Source: Bacillus massilinigeriensis (GTDB lineage Bacteria > Bacillota > Bacilli > Bacillales > Cytobacillaceae). Taken from it: a stretch of DNA of 39,750 nucleotides. Below, piece after piece: positions 17,452 to 27,841 of this stretch. A program made the position numbers and the translations under genes. Position 1 is the stretch's first letter. Each line of letters opens with the position of its first letter. The notes under the pieces are model-generated. The model saw only the letters and a list, made by a program, of their open reading frames with translations, did not search any database and was not told where the DNA came from. The stretch lies in contig NZ_LT630337.1 in assembly GCF_900117315.1 (NCBI RefSeq), positions 4,123,295 to 4,163,044 on the forward strand, in the 5' to 3' direction.

Positions 17452-18084
17452 ATGAATCTAAAACCTAATTTCTTTGAGAGTAAAAATAATAATGGTGAAA
17501 CTAGGTTTAACCATGAGGAAAGCGGTGTATCAAGTAAACTAGCAAGTGAACTACTTGAAATGCTTCCAAAGGGAATTCATTCTAGACCCATTGTATTTGT
17601 TTGTATAGGGACAGATCGATCCACAGGGGATTCGTTAGGGCCACTAGTAGGTACCTTGTTATCCGATAAATCGATTTCTTCATTCCATATATATGGGACA
17701 CTTGATAATCCAATCCACGCAGTCAATTTAGAGGAAAAGCTTAATGAAATCATGAATCTTCACTTTAATCCATTTATCATAGGGATTGACGCCTGCCTCG
17801 GACGGTTAAAAAGTGTAGGATATATTCAATTAGGTGAAGGACCAGTAAAACCAGGTGCTGGAGTAAATAAGGAATTACCCTCTGTTGGAAATATTCATAT
17901 TACAGGAATCGTAAATGTTAGTGGATTTATGGAGTTTTTCGTTCTCCAAAACACCAGGCTGAGCTTAGTCTTAAATATGGCAAAAGCAATAGCCAATGGG
18001 ATATATAAAGCGAATTTAATGTATAAACCAAAACAAGGTTGGTCGAATCTAAATATTGATTGGGATCAAGAAAAAATCACTTAA
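17452..18084 (+). CDS. yyaC: YyaC, DUF1256 sporulation protein related to the spore protease Gpr
   Basis: 210 aa, the only plus-strand gene left of the origin. The core resembles the Gpr-like DUF1256 family: PIVFVCIGTDRSTGDSLGP early, then PFIIGIDACLGRL and KPGAGVNKELPSVGNIHITGIVNVSGF. A preceding GAGGGAG is about 10 bases before the ATG. In B. subtilis the orthologue is made in the forespore and its role is poorly known. The C-terminus (GWSNLNIDW) is variable. Supports the organism being a spore former. Confidence 0.92.
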   Translation: MNLKPNFFESKNNNGETRFNHEESGVSSKLASELLEMLPKGIHSRPIVFVCIGTDRSTGDSLGPLVGTLLSDKSISSFHIYGTLDNPIHAVNLEEKLNEIMNLHFNPFIIGIDACLGRLKSVGYIQLGEGPVKPGAGVNKELPSVGNIHITGIVNVSGFMEFFVLQNTRLSLVLNMAKAIANGIYKANLMYKPKQGWSNLNIDWDQEKIT

Positions 18085-18151
18085 TTTTTTTACTCCAATG
18101 AACAAACGAATGCTAAAGTTGCAACTGAAAAGTATGATTCATCCTAACTGT

Positions 18152-18180
18152 AAAAAAAATAGCATAATGCATTTTTTATT
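18152..18180. terminator. Possible bidirectional terminator between convergent yyaC and the DUF554 gene
   Basis: A small GCA-TAA-TGC hairpin is flanked by an eight-A run and a six-T run. The stem is short with mismatches next to it, so it is weak on paper, but it lies between two converging genes. Confidence 0.35.
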
Positions 18181-18200
18181 AAACTTCCTAATTATATTTT

Positions 18201-18914
18201 TTACATATAAGCATTAATAAAATACATGAAACTAACAATTATTCCTGTAACAATAATTCCAGGAAGTAAGTTGGCCACACGAATTTTTGTAAGCCCAATT
18301 AAATTCAATCCGATAGCAAAAATCATTACTCCGCCTGTAGCTGTCATTTCCACAATAAATTGATCCATCAGTTCTTTCGGAACAATTTGATCTATTTTTG
18401 TCGCAAAAAGAGCTATTATCCCCTCATAGATGACAACTGGTACAGCAGAAAAAATGACTCCTATTCCTAAAGTAGTTGTTAAAATTAATGCTGTAAATCC
18501 GTCAATAATTGCCTTTGTATAAAGTACATCATGATCTCCTCTAATTCCACTATCTAAAGCACCAATAATCGCCATAGCCCCAATGACAAAGATGAGAGTA
18601 GCTGAGACAAAACCTTGTGAAATACTGCTTTGGCCATTGGATCCTATTCTTTCTTCTAACCATTCTCCTAGGGTATTCAATTTATCCTCTAATGCTAGTA
18701 TTTCACCAATTACTGCACCGAAAACTAAACTTAAAATTACGATTAAAAAGTTTTCACTTTTAATTCCCATTTGTAAGCCAAGTACCATTACCGATAAACC
18801 AATGCCGTACATGACTGTTCCCTTAATACTCTCAGGAATCCGATGTAGTAATTTTCCTAATAATGTTCCAATGACAATTAATAAACCGTTTACTATAGTA
18901 CCTAATAAAGCCAT
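18201..18914 (-). CDS. DUF554 (YqgA/YdfK-like) membrane protein
   Basis: 237 aa, mostly hydrophobic with about seven membrane segments. Starts MALLGTIVNGLLIVIGTLLGKLL, the DUF554 N-terminus, with conserved GxxxG-rich stretches (VFGAVIGEILALEDKL, ATGGVMIFAIGLNLIGL). Predicted inner-membrane protein with no established biochemical role. ATG at 18914 follows AAGGTGA. Converges with yyaC and lies just beyond the parA-parB unit. Confidence 0.9.
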   Translation of the reverse strand: MALLGTIVNGLLIVIGTLLGKLLHRIPESIKGTVMYGIGLSVMVLGLQMGIKSENFLIVILSLVFGAVIGEILALEDKLNTLGEWLEERIGSNGQSSISQGFVSATLIFVIGAMAIIGALDSGIRGDHDVLYTKAIIDGFTALILTTTLGIGVIFSAVPVVIYEGIIALFATKIDQIVPKELMDQFIVEMTATGGVMIFAIGLNLIGLTKIRVANLLPGIIVTGIIVSFMYFINAYM

Positions 18915-19014
18915 CCCATTTCACCTTTATTCTTTTTATATAGGATTAAAAACATTTTAATAATTAATGTAGCACGAAATATTCGATTTTAATAGAGTCC
19001 TAGTTCTCTTAAAA

Positions 19015-19047
19015 CAAAAAAATAAACCACCCAATGATAGATGGCTT
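19015..19047 (-). terminator. Terminator of parA-parB
   Basis: On the minus-strand RNA, AAGCCAUCU (19047-19039) pairs with GGGUGGUUU (19032-19024) using several G-U pairs, followed by AUUUUUUUG. It overlaps the parB stop codon. Confidence 0.6.
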
Positions 19048-19900
19048 AAGAGGATTGACGTTCTAATAATTCTAGAATTCTTTCTAAATCGTCCTTAGAG
19101 AAAAATTCTATTTCAATTTTCCCTTTATTTTTCGATTGCTTTATATGAACGGTTGTACCAAAACGTTCACGTAGGTATGACTCCTGTTCCTTAAGAAAAA
19201 CATCCTTTTCCTTTTTAGGCTTCTTTGTTTCACGTGAAACATGTTGTTCATTCAGTTGCTGTATTAATTGCTCCAATTGGCGAACATTAAGATTTTCTCT
19301 TAATATTTTTTCAACTAGTAAAGGTAGCTTTTCTTTTTGTTTAAGTCCTAGTAGAGCACGTCCATGACCCATGGTAATCTTTCCATTTGAAATAAGCTCC
19401 TGAATATTAGTAGGTAAGGATAATAGACGTATATGGTTCGCAATATGTGGTCTGCTTTTTCCTAATCGTTTTGCCAGCTCTTCCTGGGTTACATTAAGCT
19501 TCTCGATTAGTAGCTGATAGGCGCCCGCTTCTTCAATAGGAGTTAAATCCTCACGTTGGAGATTTTCCAACACAGCTAATTCCATCATTTGCTTTTCTGA
19601 TAATTCTCGAACGACTACCGGTACTGTAACTAATTTTGCCTCTTTAGCAGCTCGGAATCTTCTTTCTCCAACAACAATCTCATAGCCTTTAATGCTCTTC
19701 CTCACAATAATTGGCTGAAGAATTCCATGTTCAATAATCGATTGTTTTAATTCTTCTATAGCCTCTTTTTCAAAGTATTTTCGTGGTTGATAGGGATTGG
19801 GTCGAAGCTCTTTGATTTTTACCTCTTGGACTATTTCTTCCTTTTCCGCATCCATATTAGCAAAAAAAGCATTTAATCCTTTACCTAAGCCTTTAGCCAT
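19046..19900 (-). CDS. parB: ParB/Spo0J chromosome-partitioning CTPase
   Basis: 284 aa. Binds parS, then slides as a CTP-dependent clamp and recruits condensin; with ParA it governs origin segregation and entry into sporulation. N-terminal ParA-contact peptide MAKGLGKGLNAF, CTP-binding motif GERRFRA (78-84), helix-turn-helix region EELAKRLGKSRPHIANHIRLLSLP, C-terminal dimerisation domain after about 215. The gene contains its own perfect parS (19226-19241), as in B. subtilis. Its start overlaps the parA end by 8 bases. Confidence 0.98.
   Translation of the reverse strand: MAKGLGKGLNAFFANMDAEKEEIVQEVKIKELRPNPYQPRKYFEKEAIEELKQSIIEHGILQPIIVRKSIKGYEIVVGERRFRAAKEAKLVTVPVVVRELSEKQMMELAVLENLQREDLTPIEEAGAYQLLIEKLNVTQEELAKRLGKSRPHIANHIRLLSLPTNIQELISNGKITMGHGRALLGLKQKEKLPLLVEKILRENLNVRQLEQLIQQLNEQHVSRETKKPKKEKDVFLKEQESYLRERFGTTVHIKQSKNKGKIEIEFFSKDDLERILELLERQSS
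19226..19241. other. parS site, perfect, inside parB
   Basis: TGTTTCACGTGAAACA, exact consensus palindrome, in the linker region of parB. This is the conserved parS position known from B. subtilis spo0J. Confidence 0.95.
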
Positions 19901-20654
19901 TCACAACCACTTCCTTTGCCAAATCTAAATATACTTCAGCTCCTCTTGATTTTGGGTCGTAAATAATAATTGGTTGCCCATGACTTGGAGCTTCACTTAG
20001 ACGAATATTACGTGGAATCACTGTTTTATATACTTTATCTTGAAAATATTTCTTTACTTCCTCTATAACTTGAATACCTAGATTCGTTCGAGCATCAAGC
20101 ATAGTCAATAAAACACCTTCAATTCTTAAATCCTTGTTTAAGTGTTTTTGAACTAATCGAACGGTATTTAAAAGCTGACTTAAACCTTCTAAAGCATAAT
20201 ATTCACATTGGACAGGTATCATCACAGAATCTGAAGCTGTTAATGCATTTAGAGTTAATAAGCCAAGAGATGGTGGGCAGTCTATTATTATGAAGTCAAA
20301 ATCTTTTTTTACCTCTTCTAATGCACGTTTCAAACGCACCTCTCTTGATATCGTCGGGACAAGTTCAATTTCTGCTCCAGCCAATTGTATGGTCGCCGGA
20401 ATCACATAGAGGTTCTCTACTGCTGATGGTTTTATGACATTAATTGCTTCGACATCATCTACAAGAACATCATAGATGCATTGATCGACATCTGCCTTAT
20501 CAAGCCCCGCACCGCTAGTAGCATTTCCCTGAGGATCAATATCGACCAATAATACCTTCTTTCCTATGTAAGCTAAACAAGCGCCTAAATTGACAGAAGT
20601 TGTTGTTTTTCCGACTCCACCCTTTTGGTTAGCAATTGCAATAATTTTGCCCAC
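19893..20654 (-). CDS. parA: ParA/Soj chromosome-partitioning ATPase
   Basis: Deviant Walker ATPase that works with ParB in origin segregation and controls DnaA activity. 253 aa from the GTG at 20654, identical in length to B. subtilis Soj. Deviant Walker A KGGVGKTTTS with signature Lys K11 and K16, Walker A' DIDPQGNAT, Walker B FIIIDCPPSLG. GTG is preferred over in-frame upstream codons because AAGGTAGGTGA lies just before it and the protein then starts MGKIIAIANQKGG. Overlaps parB by 8 bases. Confidence 0.97.
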   Translation of the reverse strand: MGKIIAIANQKGGVGKTTTSVNLGACLAYIGKKVLLVDIDPQGNATSGAGLDKADVDQCIYDVLVDDVEAINVIKPSAVENLYVIPATIQLAGAEIELVPTISREVRLKRALEEVKKDFDFIIIDCPPSLGLLTLNALTASDSVMIPVQCEYYALEGLSQLLNTVRLVQKHLNKDLRIEGVLLTMLDARTNLGIQVIEEVKKYFQDKVYKTVIPRNIRLSEAPSHGQPIIIYDPKSRGAEVYLDLAKEVVVNG

Positions 20655-20698
20655 GATTTCACCTACCTTCATTTCCAATTCAATCTATTAAATTTATT

Positions 20699-20721
20699 AT
20701 TATAGCAGTCATGTATTCTAT
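20699..20721 (-). promoter_or_regulatory. Candidate extended -10 promoter of parA-parB
   Basis: Minus strand TGCTATAAT: a perfect -10 (20704-20699) with TG extension, about 45 bases before the parA GTG. No good -35 at the right distance, as is common for extended -10 promoters. Confidence 0.45.
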
Positions 20722-20794
20722 TTTATCATGAAAAACACATGGTAATAAATTTTTTCTTCTAATTACCAATAAATTATTAATCTACTTAAAGTCA

Positions 20795-20835
20795 GACAAA
20801 AAATAAGAGAAACTAAACTTGTTGTTTAATTTCTC
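20795..20835 (-). terminator. Intrinsic terminator of noc
   Basis: GAGAAA and TTTCTC (20807-20812, 20830-20835) plus an inner TAAAC/GTTTA stem (one mismatch between), followed on the minus strand by TTATTTTTTG. It lies just after the noc stop at 20850. Confidence 0.75.
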
Positions 20836-20849
20836 ATTTGATCATCGAT

Positions 20850-21737
20850 CTATTTCTTCTTTGGAATTTTAATAGTGAATTGATAATATTCATCAAACTC
20901 TTCTTCGGCAGAATCTAATTTAATGCCACTATCTGTTACCATCGAAAGAGATTGACGTATTGTGTTTACAGCAATTCTCATATCCTTGCTAAATGCCTTT
21001 CTCTTAGGCTTTGGCTTTTTATTTGGAGTTTCAAGTAATTTTACAACCTGATCCTCCGTTTGCTTCACATTATAACCTTTTTCAATAATATCATTTAATA
21101 ATTTTATCTGTTTTTCTGGATCTTTTAAAGGAATTAATGATCTCGCATGTCTTTCCGTGATTTTCTTGTTTAATAAGGCATCCTGTACTTCACTAGGAAG
21201 CTTTAACAGGCGCAGCTTATTGGCAACAGTTGATTGACCCTTTCCTAATCGTTGAGCTAATGCCTCCTGAGTTAAATTATGAAGCTCTAACAATTTCCCA
21301 TAAGCAATTGCTTCTTCAATTGGAGATAATTCTTCACGTTGAAGATTTTCAATTAATGCAACTGAGGCTGTTTCTGTATCTGTTAAATTTTTTACAATTG
21401 CTGGGACCTCTTCCCAACCAAGCTTCTTCATCGCACGCCATCTGCGTTCACCAGCAATAATTTCGAACTTATCCTTTTCAAACTCCCTGACAACAATAGG
21501 TTGAATGATTCCATGTATATGGATTGTTCGTGATAATTCTTCAATCTTATCATCGTCAAAGACCGTTCTTGGCTGGAAACGGTTTGGAACGATACTATCA
21601 ATTGGAATCCTACGTACCTCTTCATGATTCTCTTTATGATCTAAGTTCAACTGATCTTCTTGTTGTTCAAATTCAGCTTGCGAATCCTGTGACTCTTTTT
21701 CACTCAACCCAAAAAAGCGTGAGAAAGTTTGCTTCAT
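20850..21737 (-). CDS. noc: Noc, nucleoid occlusion protein (ParB paralogue)
   Basis: 295 aa DNA-binding CTPase that blocks FtsZ assembly over the nucleoid. The N-terminal [14 protein letters not shown] is the amphipathic membrane-targeting helix typical of Noc and distinguishes it from ParB. CTP motif GERRWRA at 96-102, helix-turn-helix [24 protein letters not shown] about 168-191, C-terminal dimerisation region ending in [17 protein letters not shown] precedes the ATG. Separate unit between rsmG and parA. I found no clear ATTTCCCGGGAAAT Noc-binding site in the window, which fits their scarcity near the origin. Confidence 0.96.
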   Translation of the reverse strand: MKQTFSRFFGLSEKESQDSQAEFEQQEDQLNLDHKENHEEVRRIPIDSIVPNRFQPRTVFDDDKIEELSRTIHIHGIIQPIVVREFEKDKFEIIAGERRWRAMKKLGWEEVPAIVKNLTDTETASVALIENLQREELSPIEEAIAYGKLLELHNLTQEALAQRLGKGQSTVANKLRLLKLPSEVQDALLNKKITERHARSLIPLKDPEKQIKLLNDIIEKGYNVKQTEDQVVKLLETPNKKPKPKRKAFSKDMRIAVNTIRQSLSMVTDSGIKLDSAEEEFDEYYQFTIKIPKKK

Positions 21738-21881
21738 TCCCCAGCACCACCTTTATGAACTCCCTAATAAAATATTCCCTGTAAAACGGCAATATCCTGC
21801 ATCTTATCTATCTATTGTTTATTTTTTACACAGATTTCGATTCTACTAAAATTATGCCACATTTTTTCCAAAAAAGGTACT

Positions 21882-22598
21882 CTATTCTATAGGCATCTTA
21901 TTAGGCATCCCCGGTTTACGAGGATATTTTTTTTGTGTTTTCTTTTCCTTTTGAATGATTAATATATTTCTTTCACTTTCTTCGATAGGAAGTTTAAAGG
22001 AATTTATTTCTTGTAATTTCCCACCAAGAATTGAAATTGCCTTTTTGGCAGAATCAAGTTCCTCCTTTGCACTTGCAGCCTTCATTGCAATAAAGGTTCC
22101 ACCGATTTTTACTAGTGGAAGACATAACTCACTTAATACAGACATTCTTGCAACTGCACGTGCTGTCACTACATCATAAAATTCACGATTTTCTTGTTTT
22201 TGTCCAAATGTTTCTGCACGATCATGGATAAAACGAACATTTTCTAAATTCAATTCTGTTGCTAAATTTTCGAGAAAATGAATTCTTTTATTTAAAGAGT
22301 CTACGATTGTTACCTTTAAATGTGGAAAGGCTATTTTGATAGGTATACTCGGAAACCCTGCCCCCGCTCCAACATCGCATATATGTAATGGTTGATTGAA
22401 ATCAAAATAAAAGGCCGCTGAAATGGAGTCATAAAAATGCTTTAAATATACTTCCGACCTTTCCGTTATCGCTGTTAAATTCATTTTTTCATTCCATTCA
22501 ACCAATAGCTGATAGTAGGCTTCAAATTGTTCTAACTGCTGGGAAGAAAGGGAAATGCCCTTCTCCTCCAACATGCTTATAAATTGTTCAATATTCAT
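21882..22598 (-). CDS. rsmG: 16S rRNA m7G527 methyltransferase
   Basis: 238 aa SAM-dependent methyltransferase that modifies G527 of 16S rRNA; loss gives low-level streptomycin resistance in other bacteria. SAM-binding motif [16 protein letters not shown], then [17 protein letters not shown] and [16 protein letters not shown]. Starts [18 protein letters not shown]. Its ribosome site AAGGATGA overlaps the mnmG stop, so the genes are coupled (9-base gap). The C-terminus is basic ([15 protein letters not shown]). Confidence 0.97.
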   Translation of the reverse strand: MNIEQFISMLEEKGISLSSQQLEQFEAYYQLLVEWNEKMNLTAITERSEVYLKHFYDSISAAFYFDFNQPLHICDVGAGAGFPSIPIKIAFPHLKVTIVDSLNKRIHFLENLATELNLENVRFIHDRAETFGQKQENREFYDVVTARAVARMSVLSELCLPLVKIGGTFIAMKAASAKEELDSAKKAISILGGKLQEINSFKLPIEESERNILIIQKEKKTQKKYPRKPGMPNKMPIE

Positions 22599-22607
22599 TA
22601 ATATTAA

Positions 22608-24509
22608 TCATCCTTCATTCGTTGTATTTGAAACGCGGGCTATTTTGCCTTGCTCTAAATACACAAGTAAAATGGAAATATCCGCAGGATTCACTCCAGA
22701 AATACGAGAGGCTTGTGCAATTGATAACGGACTAACTTGTTTTAGCTTTTGCCTTGCTTCTGATGCAAGACCAGATATTGCATCATAATCTATATTTTCT
22801 GGTATTTTCTTGCTCTCCATTTTCTTCAAACGTTCAACTTGTTGAAGTGATTTTTCAATATATCCATCATACTTAATTTGGATTTCAACCTGCTCTTTTA
22901 TTTCCTCATCTAATTCAATTTCACTTGGAGCTAGTTTTTCTATATGACTGTAGTTCATTTCAGGTCGTTTTAATAAATCCGATGCTCGAATTCCATCCTT
23001 TAATTCGCTTCCACCTTGGCTTTTAATTAATTCCTGAACGTCATTGGTTGGTTTTAAAATAATGGATGCCAGTCTTTTCTTTTCCTGCTCAATTTTATCT
23101 TTTTTATTAATAAATCCTTGATAACGCTCTTCATTGATTAAACCTACTTTATGACCAATTTCCGTCAAGCGTAAATCCGCATTATCGTGACGTAAAAGTA
23201 AACGGTATTCCGCTCTAGAGGTTAACAAACGATATGGCTCGTTTGTACCTTTGGTAACAAGATCATCAATTAAGACACCAATATAGGCATCAGAACGACT
23301 TAAAATGACTTCTTCTTCACCTAATGCCTTTCTCCCTGCATTGATTCCAGCCATTAACCCTTGACCAGCCGCTTCCTCGTAACCAGATGTACCATTTATT
23401 TGACCAGCTGTATATAAATTTTTTACATTCTTTGTTTCAAGAGTTGGCCATAGCTGAGTTGGTACCACGGCATCATACTCAATGGCGTAGCCTGCTCTCA
23501 TCATTTGGGCATTTTCTAGTCCAGGGACAGACTTAAGGATTTGATGTTGAACCTCCTCAGGTAGACTCGTTGATAAACCTTGAACGTAAACCTCTTGAGT
23601 ATGTCTTCCCTCTGGCTCTAAGAAAATTTGATGTCTTGGTTTATCATTAAAGCGAACGACCTTATCTTCTATGGATGGACAATAACGTGGCCCTGTTCCT
23701 TTAATCATTCCAGAATACATAGGTGAGCGGTAAAGGTTTTGATTAATTATTTCATGTGTTTTTTCAGTTGTATAGGTTAACCAACATGGAAGCTGATCTG
23801 TAATATATTTTGTTGTTTCATAAGAAAACGCACGAGGGACATCGTCACCTGGCTGTATTTCTGTTTTACTATAATCAATCGTATGACTGTTCACACGTGG
23901 AGGAGTTCCTGTTTTAAAACGAACTAAATCAAAACCTAATTCCTCTAAATGCTCTGAGAGTTTAATTGATGGTTGCTGATTATTCGGACCACTAGAGTAT
24001 TTTAAATCGCCGATAATGATTTCCCCTCGAAGGAAGGTTCCTGTTGTAATAACCACTGTTTTTGAATAATAAACCGCTCCAGTTTTAGTGATTACCCCTT
24101 TACATACATTATCCTCGACAATTAACTGCTCCACCATTCCCTGAATTAAGGTTAGATTTGGCTCTTTCTCCATTGTATTTTTCATTTCGTTTTGATACAT
24201 TAGCTTGTCCGCTTGGGCCCTTAACGCTCTTACCGCAGGGCCTTTTCCGGTATTAAGCATGCGCATTTGAATGTATGTTTTATCAATATTTTTGCCCATT
24301 TCTCCACCAAGGGCATCAATTTCTCTAACAACAATTCCTTTAGCAGGACCACCGACAGATGGATTACATGGCATAAAGGCAACCATATCTAAATTAATCG
24401 TAATCATTAATGTCTTTGCACCTTGTCTTGCCGCAGCGAGTCCTGCCTCACAGCCTGCGTGCCCAGCACCAATAACGATTACGTCATAGTATCCAGCTTC
24501 ATATTGCAT
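22608..24509 (-). CDS. mnmG: tRNA uridine-34 carboxymethylaminomethylation enzyme MnmG (GidA)
   Basis: 633 aa FAD enzyme that, with MnmE, modifies wobble U34 of certain tRNAs. N-terminal dinucleotide fold [19 protein letters not shown], conserved [12 protein letters not shown] and [12 protein letters not shown] segments, [17 protein letters not shown], and the C-terminal helical MnmE-contact domain ([16 protein letters not shown]). AAGGAGG precedes the ATG at 24509. Lies 33 bases after mnmE in the mnmE-mnmG-rsmG unit. Confidence 0.98.
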   Translation of the reverse strand: MQYEAGYYDVIVIGAGHAGCEAGLAAARQGAKTLMITINLDMVAFMPCNPSVGGPAKGIVVREIDALGGEMGKNIDKTYIQMRMLNTGKGPAVRALRAQADKLMYQNEMKNTMEKEPNLTLIQGMVEQLIVEDNVCKGVITKTGAVYYSKTVVITTGTFLRGEIIIGDLKYSSGPNNQQPSIKLSEHLEELGFDLVRFKTGTPPRVNSHTIDYSKTEIQPGDDVPRAFSYETTKYITDQLPCWLTYTTEKTHEIINQNLYRSPMYSGMIKGTGPRYCPSIEDKVVRFNDKPRHQIFLEPEGRHTQEVYVQGLSTSLPEEVQHQILKSVPGLENAQMMRAGYAIEYDAVVPTQLWPTLETKNVKNLYTAGQINGTSGYEEAAGQGLMAGINAGRKALGEEEVILSRSDAYIGVLIDDLVTKGTNEPYRLLTSRAEYRLLLRHDNADLRLTEIGHKVGLINEERYQGFINKKDKIEQEKKRLASIILKPTNDVQELIKSQGGSELKDGIRASDLLKRPEMNYSHIEKLAPSEIELDEEIKEQVEIQIKYDGYIEKSLQQVERLKKMESKKIPENIDYDAISGLASEARQKLKQVSPLSIAQASRISGVNPADISILLVYLEQGKIARVSNTTNEG

Positions 24510-24542
24510 AATGCTGCCTCCTTAAAATGTCTTACTCATACA

Positions 24543-25928
24543 CTACTTTCCTAAACAAAATTGTGAAAACAACTGATCAATTAAGCTTTCATGGACACTA
24601 TCCCCAATAATTTCCCCAAGTAGTTCCCATGTTCTTGTTAAATCAATTTGTACCATGTCTATCGGGATACCAGATTCCACCCCTTGAAGGGCATCTTCTA
24701 TGGATTGAAGTGCTCCATTTAGTAGAGCAATATGTCGGCTATTGGAAACGTAAGTCATGTCCCCTGCTTCAATTGAACCTTGAAAGTATAAAGAAGCAAT
24801 GGCGTCTTCCAGCTCATCAATTCCTTGATCCTCTAATAAAGAGGTTGTCAATAACTTGTTTTTCCCCGTTAATTGTTTAACACGATTAAGATCAATTTTC
24901 TTTGGAAGATCTGTTTTATTAATAATTACAATTACATCAAAGCCTTCTACCGCTTCGAATAATTTTTCATCTTCCTTTGTCAATTCTTCAGAGCTATTTA
25001 AAACAAGGAGAATAAGATCTGCTTCTTTTAAAACTTGACGCGATCTCTCTACTCCAATGCGTTCAACTATATCTTCTGTTTCTCTTATTCCAGCTGTATC
25101 TAATAATCTGAGAGGGACTCCACGAACATTAACATATTCCTCGATGACATCCCTAGTTGTTCCAGGAATATCCGTAACAATAGCCTTATTTTCATGAACT
25201 AAGCTGTTTAACAAGGAGGATTTTCCTACATTTGGTCTCCCAATAATCACAGTTGATAATCCTTCACGAAGAATTTTCCCCTGTTCAGAGGTTCGTAATA
25301 TCTTTATTATTTCTTCTCGTATCATCGTTGCTTTTTCTAATAATAGCTTATGTGTCATTTCTTCTACATCATCATACTCAGGATAATCAATATTTACTTC
25401 CACATGGGCTAGCGTTTCAAGGATCTCCTGGCGAAGTCTGCGTATAAGGTTTGAAAGTCTTCCTTCCATTTGACCTAATGCGACATTCATAGCCCGGTCT
25501 GTCTTAGCACGAATTAAATCCATCACAGCTTCCGCTTGCGATAAATCTATTCTCCCATTGAGAAAAGCACGTTTAGTAAACTCACCTGGTTCGGCTAGTC
25601 TAGCACCAGCAATTAATGCGAGTTGAAGAACTCTATTAACTGATACTAACCCTCCATGGCAATTTATTTCAATTACATCCTCCGTAGTAAAGGTTTTTGG
25701 TCCCCTCATCACAGAAACCATTACCTCTTCTGCTACTTCACCAGTCTTTGGATCAATGATATGTCCATAATTTATTGTATGGGAATCGACATCTATTAAT
25801 CTTTTCCCTTTTACCCCTCGAAAAAGCTTATTTGCAATCTCTACAGCTTGATCTCCACTTAATCGAACGATGGCTATTGCTCCTTCACCCATCGGAGTGG
25901 AAATGGCTGCAATTGTGTCAAACTTCAA
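24543..25928 (-). CDS. mnmE: tRNA modification GTPase MnmE (TrmE/ThdF), TTG start
   Basis: 461 aa GTPase partner of MnmG. Tetrahydrofolate-binding N-terminal domain ([22 protein letters not shown]), helical domain, then an inserted G domain: G1 [13 protein letters not shown]3 [11 protein letters not shown]4 NKTD; the C-terminal CLGK tetrapeptide (C of the CxGK motif) is present. The start is judged to be TTG at 25928 ([10 protein letters not shown]), 8 bases after GGAGG; an earlier in-frame GTG lies upstream of that ribosome site. The gap upstream carries DnaA boxes. Confidence 0.96.
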   Translation of the reverse strand: MKFDTIAAISTPMGEGAIAIVRLSGDQAVEIANKLFRGVKGKRLIDVDSHTINYGHIIDPKTGEVAEEVMVSVMRGPKTFTTEDVIEINCHGGLVSVNRVLQLALIAGARLAEPGEFTKRAFLNGRIDLSQAEAVMDLIRAKTDRAMNVALGQMEGRLSNLIRRLRQEILETLAHVEVNIDYPEYDDVEEMTHKLLLEKATMIREEIIKILRTSEQGKILREGLSTVIIGRPNVGKSSLLNSLVHENKAIVTDIPGTTRDVIEEYVNVRGVPLRLLDTAGIRETEDIVERIGVERSRQVLKEADLILLVLNSSEELTKEDEKLFEAVEGFDVIVIINKTDLPKKIDLNRVKQLTGKNKLLTTSLLEDQGIDELEDAIASLYFQGSIEAGDMTYVSNSRHIALLNGALQSIEDALQGVESGIPIDMVQIDLTRTWELLGEIIGDSVHESLIDQLFSQFCLGK

Positions 25929-26056
25929 GCAAATTTCCTCCTTCTTTTCCTTCACTCAAAAAAATATATCTAGGATCAATTTATATCCGGATTATTCAAA
26001 TTCTTAGAATATCACAAGTTTTTTTTATTAAAAAGAAAGTTACCTTCTCTTTATAG

Positions 26057-26110
26057 TTATCCACATTTATTTTAGATAAATTCTATTTTAACTTATCCAC
26101 ATGTGAATAA
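26057..26110. other. DnaA-box cluster upstream of mnmE
   Basis: Two perfect plus-strand boxes TTATCCACA (26057-26065, 26093-26101) and one reverse box with one mismatch, TGTGAATAA (26102-26110), lie in the 287-bp gap between jag and mnmE. This is 2.6 kb left of the main origin cluster. They may titrate DnaA or let DnaA regulate mnmE. The rest of the gap shows no gene. Confidence 0.8.
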
Positions 26111-26172
26111 CAATAAAGGCGCAGAATATTAACAATGGAATGTATTGAGGTCTTAAAAAAAGTATAAAAAGG

Positions 26173-26212
26173 GACAAAAAAAAACTCCAATAGTTTCATA
26201 TTGGAGTTTTTT
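26173..26212 (-). terminator. Terminator of spoIIIJ-jag
   Basis: Perfect 10-bp stem AAAACTCCAA (26181-26190) / TTGGAGTTTT (26201-26210), 10-base loop, long A run on the plus-strand left side and T run at right, so a strong U-tract for jag transcripts. It lies directly after the jag stop. Confidence 0.88.
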
Positions 26213-26215
26213 CGC

Positions 26216-26836
26216 TTATTTTACTGGTGATATTACTATATGTCGATTTGGCTCATATCCGTCGGAGTAGGTTTTTACTCGGGAATTATTCATTAATGCA
26301 GTATGAATGACTTTTCTTTCATAAGATGGCATTGGTTCAAGAGTAACAGTTTTTCCAGTTTTAATAGACTTTTGAGCTAAGCGATCAGCTAATTTAATCA
26401 AGGTTTCATTTCTTCTTTTGCGGTAATCCTCTGCATCAAGAATGACATTGATATATTGATCAGAATGTCTATTAATAACTAGCTGAGTTAAATATTGTAA
26501 CGAGTTTAATGTTTGTCCCCTTTTTCCAATTAAAAGGGCAATTTTTTGCCCTGACATAATAAATTGAACATCACGGCCATTTTTAATCACTTCAATTTCG
26601 ATAGTTGATCCCATTTTTTCAACAACACTTAATAAAAACTGTTTTGCTTCCTCAATAGGATCTATTTTTACCGTAACTTTTACAATAGCTGGTCTTGAAC
26701 CAAAGATTCCAAAAAGTCCCTTCTTACCTTCATCAATGACGGTTACTTCTGTTTTTTCCTTCGTTGTTTTAAGTTGAGCTAAAGCCGACTGTACTGCTTC
26801 CTCGACGGTTTGTCCATTCGCAGTTATTTGTTTCAC
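26216..26836 (-). CDS. khpB: Jag (KhpB/EloR) RNA-binding protein
   Basis: 206 aa. Jag N-terminal domain about 1-50 ([19 protein letters not shown]), KH domain about 80-150 ([20 protein letters not shown] carries the GxxG loop as GKRG), R3H domain about 150-206 ([26 protein letters not shown]). In Gram-positives it binds RNA and influences elongation and cell-wall synthesis. Overlaps spoIIIJ by 4 bases, the conserved yidC-jag pair. Confidence 0.96.
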   Translation of the reverse strand: MKQITANGQTVEEAVQSALAQLKTTKEKTEVTVIDEGKKGLFGIFGSRPAIVKVTVKIDPIEEAKQFLLSVVEKMGSTIEIEVIKNGRDVQFIMSGQKIALLIGKRGQTLNSLQYLTQLVINRHSDQYINVILDAEDYRKRRNETLIKLADRLAQKSIKTGKTVTLEPMPSYERKVIHTALMNNSRVKTYSDGYEPNRHIVISPVK

Positions 26837-27609
26837 TTTTTTGCTCCTCCCGCTTTACCGGTTGCTGTTGTTTTCACTTCCGGTCCTTTAATTAATAAGG
26901 TTTGAATAATCATAAAGATATTCCCTACTACCCAATATAAAGAGAGGGCAGCTGGAAAACTTATTGCAAAGACAATAATCATGATTGGCATAACATAGAG
27001 CATCATCTTCATTTGAGGGTTGTCATTTGCTGTGCCAGCCATCGTAATTTTTTGTTGAATATAGGTGGTGATACCCGCAATAAGTGGCAGCAAATAAATA
27101 GGATCCGGTGAGCCCAAATCAAACCATAAAAAGTCTTGGGTTTTAATTATTTCTGTTCTTGAAATTGCATGATAAAAACCAATTAAGATTGGCATTTGAA
27201 TAAGCAGTGGAAAACAACCAGCTAATGGATTAATTCCATGTTTTTGAAATAAAGCCATTGTTTCCTGCTGTAACTTTTCTTGGGTTTTTTGATCCTTGGA
27301 ACTATATTTTTCTTTAAGTCTTTGCAATTCAGGTTGAATGGCTTGCATAGCCTTCGAGCTTCTTGTTTGTTTAATCATTAATGGCAAAATAACAAGCCTG
27401 ATAATAATGGTTACTACAATGAGTGATAATCCAAAACTCCCACCCAAAATATCAGCTGTTTTAATAATTAATTGAGAGAGTGGATAGACAATAAATTCAT
27501 TCCAAAATCCTTCACTTTTTGCAGTAATCGGTTTATTAACCTCTGTACATCCCGACAAAAATGCCATCATGAAAATTATACCAATTGCTAAAAATATTCG
27601 CTTCTTCAA
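26833..27609 (-). CDS. spoIIIJ: SpoIIIJ (YidC1) membrane protein insertase, lipoprotein
   Basis: 258 aa YidC/Oxa1-family insertase, also needed in sporulation for SpoIIIAE/SigG function. Lipoprotein signal [21 protein letters not shown] with C21 as the lipid-modified residue. Five transmembrane segments after it, including [18 protein letters not shown], which has the conserved positively charged Arg of the insertase groove, and [16 protein letters not shown]. Basic cytoplasmic tail (KAGGAKK). Called spoIIIJ rather than its paralogue yqjG because of the adjoining jag. Confidence 0.96.
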   Translation of the reverse strand: MKKRIFLAIGIIFMMAFLSGCTEVNKPITAKSEGFWNEFIVYPLSQLIIKTADILGGSFGLSLIVVTIIIRLVILPLMIKQTRSSKAMQAIQPELQRLKEKYSSKDQKTQEKLQQETMALFQKHGINPLAGCFPLLIQMPILIGFYHAISRTEIIKTQDFLWFDLGSPDPIYLLPLIAGITTYIQQKITMAGTANDNPQMKMMLYVMPIMIIVFAISFPAALSLYWVVGNIFMIIQTLLIKGPEVKTTATGKAGGAKK

Positions 27610-27841
27610 CCGTTAATTCCTCCTTATCTTGGTCCCCTAATGTTTATAAGATAACATAAATTACCACCAGAGTTGACGTTCATGATTATGTTTATTGAAG
27701 ATGGTTTGATATGTTCTTTTTTTATGTATTTGTCCATGTTTTATTATTTTTAATCTAAAATTCAATCATTATCTAAATTTAGAACTCATTTGGAAATTCA
27801 AGTGTATTGTATCATCTTTTAATATGACTACACTAGCTTAT

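Noticed and set aside
21860-21881. Possible terminator after rsmG (T6-GG-A6)
   Set aside because: The stem would have a two-base loop and only A-T pairs; not a credible terminator.
26281-26300. Possible Noc-binding site near CTCGGGAA in jag
   Set aside because: Four mismatches to ATTTCCCGGGAAAT, within what chance would give.
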